NCBI GenBank assembly: GCA_951801675.1
Contig: CATONX010000006.1
Location: forward strand, 1-64,000
Source: an uncultured Eubacteriales bacterium
GTDB taxonomy: Bacteria > Bacillota > Clostridia > Oscillospirales > Acutalibacteraceae
Reading direction: 5' to 3'
DNA: 64,000 nt
Shown here: positions 60,014-64,000 of the stretch, one piece after another
How the letters are laid out: each line of letters opens with the position of its first letter
Position numbering within the stretch: position 1 is the stretch's first letter
Position numbers and translations under genes: made by a program
The notes under the pieces: model-generated
Seen by the model: the letters and a program-made list of their open reading frames with translations, nothing else
What the model was told of the DNA's origin: nothing
Database searches by the model: none

Positions 60014-60646
60014 TCACAGCCAGTCACCGTGTTCTTTTTTCGCATAGGCATAGCTGCAAAACCGCGGGGTTTTGTCTGCAATGTCTTCTTCAGAGACGCC
60101 CCGCCATAAAGTCAGATCCCGGTGAAAGGCATCGCAGCCGTTCTCTATGCAGAGATACTCCGATTTTAGTTCCACCTGTACGATCGTATCCTCCTGACAG
60201 TCGCAGGAAAGCTTTGACCGGATGGATGGGGCGGGAACCCGGTAAGCAGAAAAGGAAAGGCCCAATTCTTCGGCCGGATATGCCCGCGCCTGTTCAAACG
60301 AGGTATCCTCTTTGAGATAGCGGCGCAGCTCCCGGCGGCTGGGGTGAGCGGAAAGGGGAGAGGGGAGGGTTAAAAGATGAGAGTAGTGGTTTCGGATGAC
60401 ATTGACCTTGAGCATCGAAAGCTGTCCGGCGGAGAGGGGGCATTCGACCGCATGGTATTCGTTCTTGAGATAGGCGATCAGGTCTAAGAACGAGCGCAGG
60501 TTTGCAGTGGCATTCTCTGCCGCCCGTTGCAAAAACGCGTCCATTTCGCGCTCTTGTTTGCACAGATAAACGGCGGTAGGGCCGTCCGCCCCGCCGATGA
60601 TCCCGATGGAACCGGCCGACTTTCCTGAAAACCTCTTCTTTCGCAT
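60014..60646 (-). CDS. Hypothetical protein with isolated GIIGGADGPT motif
   Basis: This 210-residue soluble protein starts MRKKRFSGKSAGSIGIIGGA and continues DGPTAVYLC. The GIIGGADGPT string is the hallmark of the membrane beta subunit of sodium-pumping decarboxylases (OadB/GcdB), yet the rest has no membrane helix and no similarity to that family. The remainder is helical (AFLQRAAENATANLRSFLDLIAYL) and then mixed, with a SCDCQ cysteine pair. GAGGAGG lies 8 nt before the ATG at 60646, which decides this start over the longer frame to 60691. It follows hpt by 48 nt and precedes the frameshifted gene, probably one operon. Automated labels of decarboxylase beta subunit would be wrong. Confidence 0.7.
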   Translation of the reverse strand: MRKKRFSGKSAGSIGIIGGADGPTAVYLCKQEREMDAFLQRAAENATANLRSFLDLIAYLKNEYHAVECPLSAGQLSMLKVNVIRNHYSHLLTLPSPLSAHPSRRELRRYLKEDTSFEQARAYPAEELGLSFSAYRVPAPSIRSKLSCDCQEDTIVQVELKSEYLCIENGCDAFHRDLTLWRGVSEEDIADKTPRFCSYAYAKKEHGDWL

Positions 60647-60694
60647 GCGCCTCGCCTCCTCGTACCCTAGTTCATTCGATCGTCTTGCCAAAGA

Positions 60695-61261
60695 TCAGCA
60701 GTTCTCATAAATTTCACGCTTAGGTACGCCGATAAAAGGAAGGTTACGGAATCTCTCGTCGAAATCCAGGCCATAGCCAACCACAAATTCATCTGGAATT
60801 TTCAATCCCTCAAAATCGATCGGAACTTCGGTGATACGCCGGGCAGGCTTATTGAGAAGCACGCACAGGCGCACACTGTTTGCCCCTTTGCTGCGCAGAT
60901 AATCCAGAAGAAAAGAAAGCGTGTTTCCAGAGTCTAAAATATCTTCCACTACCAGCACATCCACTTCACTTAAATCCTTCTGTTTTAAGTCCAGGCGCAA
61001 ATGAACGGTTCCGCTTGACACCGTTCCCGCACCATAAGAGGAAGCCTGTACAAAATCGATCATAAGAGGGAGATGAAGCGCGCGCATGAGATCTGCCAAA
61101 AAAACGATCGAGCCTTTCAGCACTCCAATTAACAGCAATGGCCGTCCGCTGTCCCCATAAGTCTGCTCAATTTCACCTGCTAGGCGAGTGACGGTTGCCT
61201 GGAGCTGTTCCTCACTAATTAGGACCTTTTCCACATTTGACGCAAAAAAATCCGATGCCAT
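60695..61261 (-). CDS. hpt: Hypoxanthine phosphoribosyltransferase
   Basis: This 188-residue purine salvage enzyme converts hypoxanthine or guanine and PRPP to the nucleotide. The PRPP loop is VLVVEDILDSGNTLSFLLDYL. PPi loop and flexible-loop residues are in GVLKGSIVFLADL and QASSYGAGTVSSG. The base-binding end is IPDEFVVGYGLDFDERFRNLPFIG. AAGGAGG lies 8 nt before the ATG at 61261; a GTG at 61282 is in frame upstream. It is divergent from a purine permease, a natural functional pair. Confidence 0.95.
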   Translation of the reverse strand: MASDFFASNVEKVLISEEQLQATVTRLAGEIEQTYGDSGRPLLLIGVLKGSIVFLADLMRALHLPLMIDFVQASSYGAGTVSSGTVHLRLDLKQKDLSEVDVLVVEDILDSGNTLSFLLDYLRSKGANSVRLCVLLNKPARRITEVPIDFEGLKIPDEFVVGYGLDFDERFRNLPFIGVPKREIYENC

Positions 61262-61432
61262 CTCACCGGCCTCCTTCTTCACGCAAAAATATTTTTTTTA
61301 TGGTATCACAGCATTTTCTTTCAATTATGAATAATTTATGAATAAAAGGCGATCCGAAGGTGCTTTTTTGCGCTTTTTCGTCTTTATTCAAAGATTTATT
61401 GATGTTCTTGTTAAAAAAATTTTGACAAATTG

Positions 61433-61461
61433 TTGATAAACTATGAATGGCATGATATAAT
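61433..61461 (+). promoter_or_regulatory. Promoter of the NCS2 permease gene
   Basis: TTGATA (61433-61438) and a perfect TATAAT (61456-61461) are separated by 17 nt. The divergent hpt-NCS2 gap is AT-rich. No purine riboswitch was recognised in it. Confidence 0.8.
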
Positions 61462-61493
61462 ATAACAAAATTTGTGATGAGGGGATGGAATAT

Positions 61494-62885
61494 TTGGAAA
61501 AACTGTTCAAACTCAAACAACACAACACAACGGTTAAAATCGAACTCATGGCCGGTTTGACCACCTTCATGGCAATGGCGTACATATTGATGGTCAATGC
61601 CGGCATGTTCTCAGAGCTGGGAACCGTATCCTATGGGGCAATTTACATCGCTACCGCTATTTCCGCAGTAATCGGTACCGTACTAATCGGCCTGCTGGCG
61701 AACCTGCCGCTTGCGCAGGCTTCTGGTATGGGGCTGAATGCATACTTTGTTTATACCGTATGTCTCGGCTTTGGTATGACCTATGCAAACGCTTTGGTTT
61801 TTGTTCTGATCGACGGTATTGTGTTCATTATTTTGACACTGACCGGTCTGCGTAAGCTCATTTTTCATGCGATTCCAAAAGCAGTCCGTGTTGCGATCCC
61901 TGCTGGTATCGGTTTGTTTATCGCGTTTATCGGTTTGCAGAACGCCGGCATTGTTGTCAGCGACGCTTCCACAAAAGTGAATCTCGTCTCCTTGAACGTC
62001 TTTACCGGCGACGCTACCTGGGGCGGTATTATGCCGATTCTCGTTACCGTCCTTGCCATTTTTGCAATTGCTGCAATGAGCAAGAAAAACATCAAAGGTG
62101 CCATCCTTTGGGGGATTCTTGGCGGTGCTGTTCTTTATTACCTGCTTGGATTTACTGTTCCAGGCTTCTACGACGGCTTTTCGATTGACGCGAATCCTTT
62201 GAATGCCTTTGCAGAATTCGGTACGCAGGCTTTCGCGAAGGTTTTTACAGAAGGTTTTGATTTCAGTCAATATATTGCGGCACATGGTATGGCAAACTTT
62301 GTTCTGGTCCTGATTTCTTCTTCGCTGGCCTTCTGCCTAGTCGATATGTTCGACACGATGGGAACTTTGTACGGTGCCTGCGCCCGTGGTAACATGCTTA
62401 CCAAGGAGGGCGAGGTTCCCCATATGAATAAGGCCATGATGGCGGATGCAATCGCCACTACCACCGGCGCAATCTGCGGTACTTCTACGGTTACGACGTT
62501 TGTGGAATCCTCTGCTGGTGTTGCAGAGGGCGGCCGTACAGGCCTGTCGTCGATGTTTACCGCCCTGTTCTTTGTCATTGCCATGGTTTTCAGCCCCGTC
62601 GCTCAGCTGATTCCCGGTTGTGCAACCGCTGCGGCGTTGGTTTATGTGGGTGTCTTGATGATGAACTGCGTCAAAGATATCGACTGGCTGCAAGCGGATG
62701 TGGCGGTTCCTGCTTTCCTTACCATCGCAATGATGGCGTTCACTTACAACATTTCCTATGGAATTGCGTTTGGATTGTTTTCTTATCTCGTCATTAAAGT
62801 ATTCACTGGGAAAATCAAGGAAGTGAAGATCGCCACTTGGATTATCACGCTGCTCTTCCTTGCAATGCTTCTCATGACGCACTAA
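61494..62885 (+). CDS. NCS2-family purine permease (AzgA/PbuG type)
   Basis: This protein of about 463 residues has 12-14 membrane helices and belongs to the AzgA-like branch of NCS2. Motifs are GLTTFMAMAYILMVN, LPLAQASGMGLNAYFVYTV, LVDMFDTMGTLYG and TGAICGTSTVTTFVESSAGV. It should import adenine, guanine or hypoxanthine by proton symport. An ATG at 61485 opens the frame but directly abuts the GAGGGG site. The TTG at 61494 (MEKLFKLK..., matching the usual family start) is better placed. Divergent hpt suggests purine salvage. Confidence 0.93.
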   Translation: MEKLFKLKQHNTTVKIELMAGLTTFMAMAYILMVNAGMFSELGTVSYGAIYIATAISAVIGTVLIGLLANLPLAQASGMGLNAYFVYTVCLGFGMTYANALVFVLIDGIVFIILTLTGLRKLIFHAIPKAVRVAIPAGIGLFIAFIGLQNAGIVVSDASTKVNLVSLNVFTGDATWGGIMPILVTVLAIFAIAAMSKKNIKGAILWGILGGAVLYYLLGFTVPGFYDGFSIDANPLNAFAEFGTQAFAKVFTEGFDFSQYIAAHGMANFVLVLISSSLAFCLVDMFDTMGTLYGACARGNMLTKEGEVPHMNKAMMADAIATTTGAICGTSTVTTFVESSAGVAEGGRTGLSSMFTALFFVIAMVFSPVAQLIPGCATAAALVYVGVLMMNCVKDIDWLQADVAVPAFLTIAMMAFTYNISYGIAFGLFSYLVIKVFTGKIKEVKIATWIITLLFLAMLLMTH

Positions 62886-62906
62886 TATAAAGCGAGTGTG
62901 CTGACA

Positions 62907-62945
62907 ACAAAGCCTCTGGTTTAAAAACCAGAGGCTTTGTTTTTT
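62907..62945 (+). terminator. Terminator of the purine permease gene
   Basis: ACAAAGCCTCTGGTTT / AACCAGAGGCTTTGT with loop AAA, followed by TTTTT. Confidence 0.92.
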
Positions 62946-62960
62946 GACGCTTAAAAAGGT

Positions 62961-62998
62961 AAAAAACAAGACGGCATAGCTCTCACTATGCCGTCTTG
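62961..62998 (-). terminator. Terminator of gdhA
   Basis: A 13-bp perfect stem CAAGACGGCATAG / CTATGCCGTCTTG (62967-62979, 62986-62998). On the minus strand it runs into GTTTTTTA, 17 nt after the gdhA stop. Confidence 0.92.
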
Positions 62999-63014
62999 AA
63001 AACAAATTCGGAAA

Positions 63015-64000
<986 letters not shown>

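Noticed and set aside
61262..61484. Purine riboswitch in the hpt / permease gap
   Set aside because: No match to the conserved core of the guanine/adenine aptamer, only AT-rich sequence and a promoter.

Overview
The window looks like the chromosome of an anaerobic, low-redox Clostridia-type Firmicute, probably in the Oscillospiraceae/Ruminococcaceae range. The evidence is the strong AGGAGG-type ribosome sites, frequent TTG/GTG starts, the tepA-ylzJ-spoIIIE gene order, CdaA/CdaR, a Gram-positive SOS box at uvrBA, rubredoxin, and a MerR/iron-alcohol-dehydrogenase module of the AdhR/NmlR kind. No rRNA, tRNA, CRISPR array, complete insertion sequence or prophage was seen. It is mostly core genome, with one large signalling block.

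Layout. 1-400: broken 3' end of an RHS-repeat gene. 425-4650: DUF4317 protein, a PlsY-like acyltransferase overlapping a GT28 glycolipid glycosyltransferase, and a DUF3795 protein. 5080-16278: a tightly coupled signalling operon with a REC-GGDEF-EAL-REC-GGDEF protein, a hybrid histidine kinase with an NTF2-like N-terminus, a lone Hpt protein and a second multi-PAS hybrid kinase. 16357-19375: HEAT-like, TPR and DUF4261 proteins. 19525-21688: a MerR promoter with a 19-bp spacer driving merR, iron alcohol dehydrogenase and a carboxymuconolactone-decarboxylase-family gene. 22047-24077: YyaL-type thioredoxin-domain protein (minus). 24236-29216: SOS-controlled uvrB-uvrA, then rubredoxin and a small CxxC protein. 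29844-38617 (all minus): FAD oxidoreductase and GtrA, flavodoxin and arabinose/fucose isomerase-family protein, RlmD, a macrodomain/SirTM-type sirtuin pair, and a degenerate metallo-beta-lactamase-like protein. 38828-46174: tepA, ylzJ, spoIIIE/ftsK, YgiQ radical SAM, ComEC-like MBL hydrolase, DUF3006 and a lone prepilin. 46385-49261 (minus): mntP and ppk1. 49461-53833: ispF, DUF3343 with a class V aminotransferase, cdaA and cdaR. 54014-59427: ilvB-ilvN-ilvC-ilvD behind a leader region. 59492-61261 (minus): a frameshifted gene, a protein carrying an isolated GIIGGADGPT motif, and hpt. 61494-62885: NCS2 purine permease. 63015-64000: gdhA (minus, runs off the window).

The most interesting item is the ilv leader. 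A consensus promoter precedes a 44-codon ORF with an almost uninterrupted Ile/Val/Leu run. Behind it lie three segments that can pair in mutually exclusive ways and end in an intrinsic terminator just before ilvB. This is the layout of leader-peptide attenuation, whereas Firmicutes ilv operons usually use T-boxes. Other points worth following are the phosphorelay/c-di-GMP cluster, the SirTM-macrodomain pair without its usual lipoylation partners, the displaced decarboxylase motif, and a one-base homopolymer frameshift.

Functionally the window combines envelope lipid synthesis, second-messenger signalling (c-di-GMP and c-di-AMP), carbonyl and DNA damage responses, branched-chain amino acid synthesis, purine salvage and ammonium assimilation.
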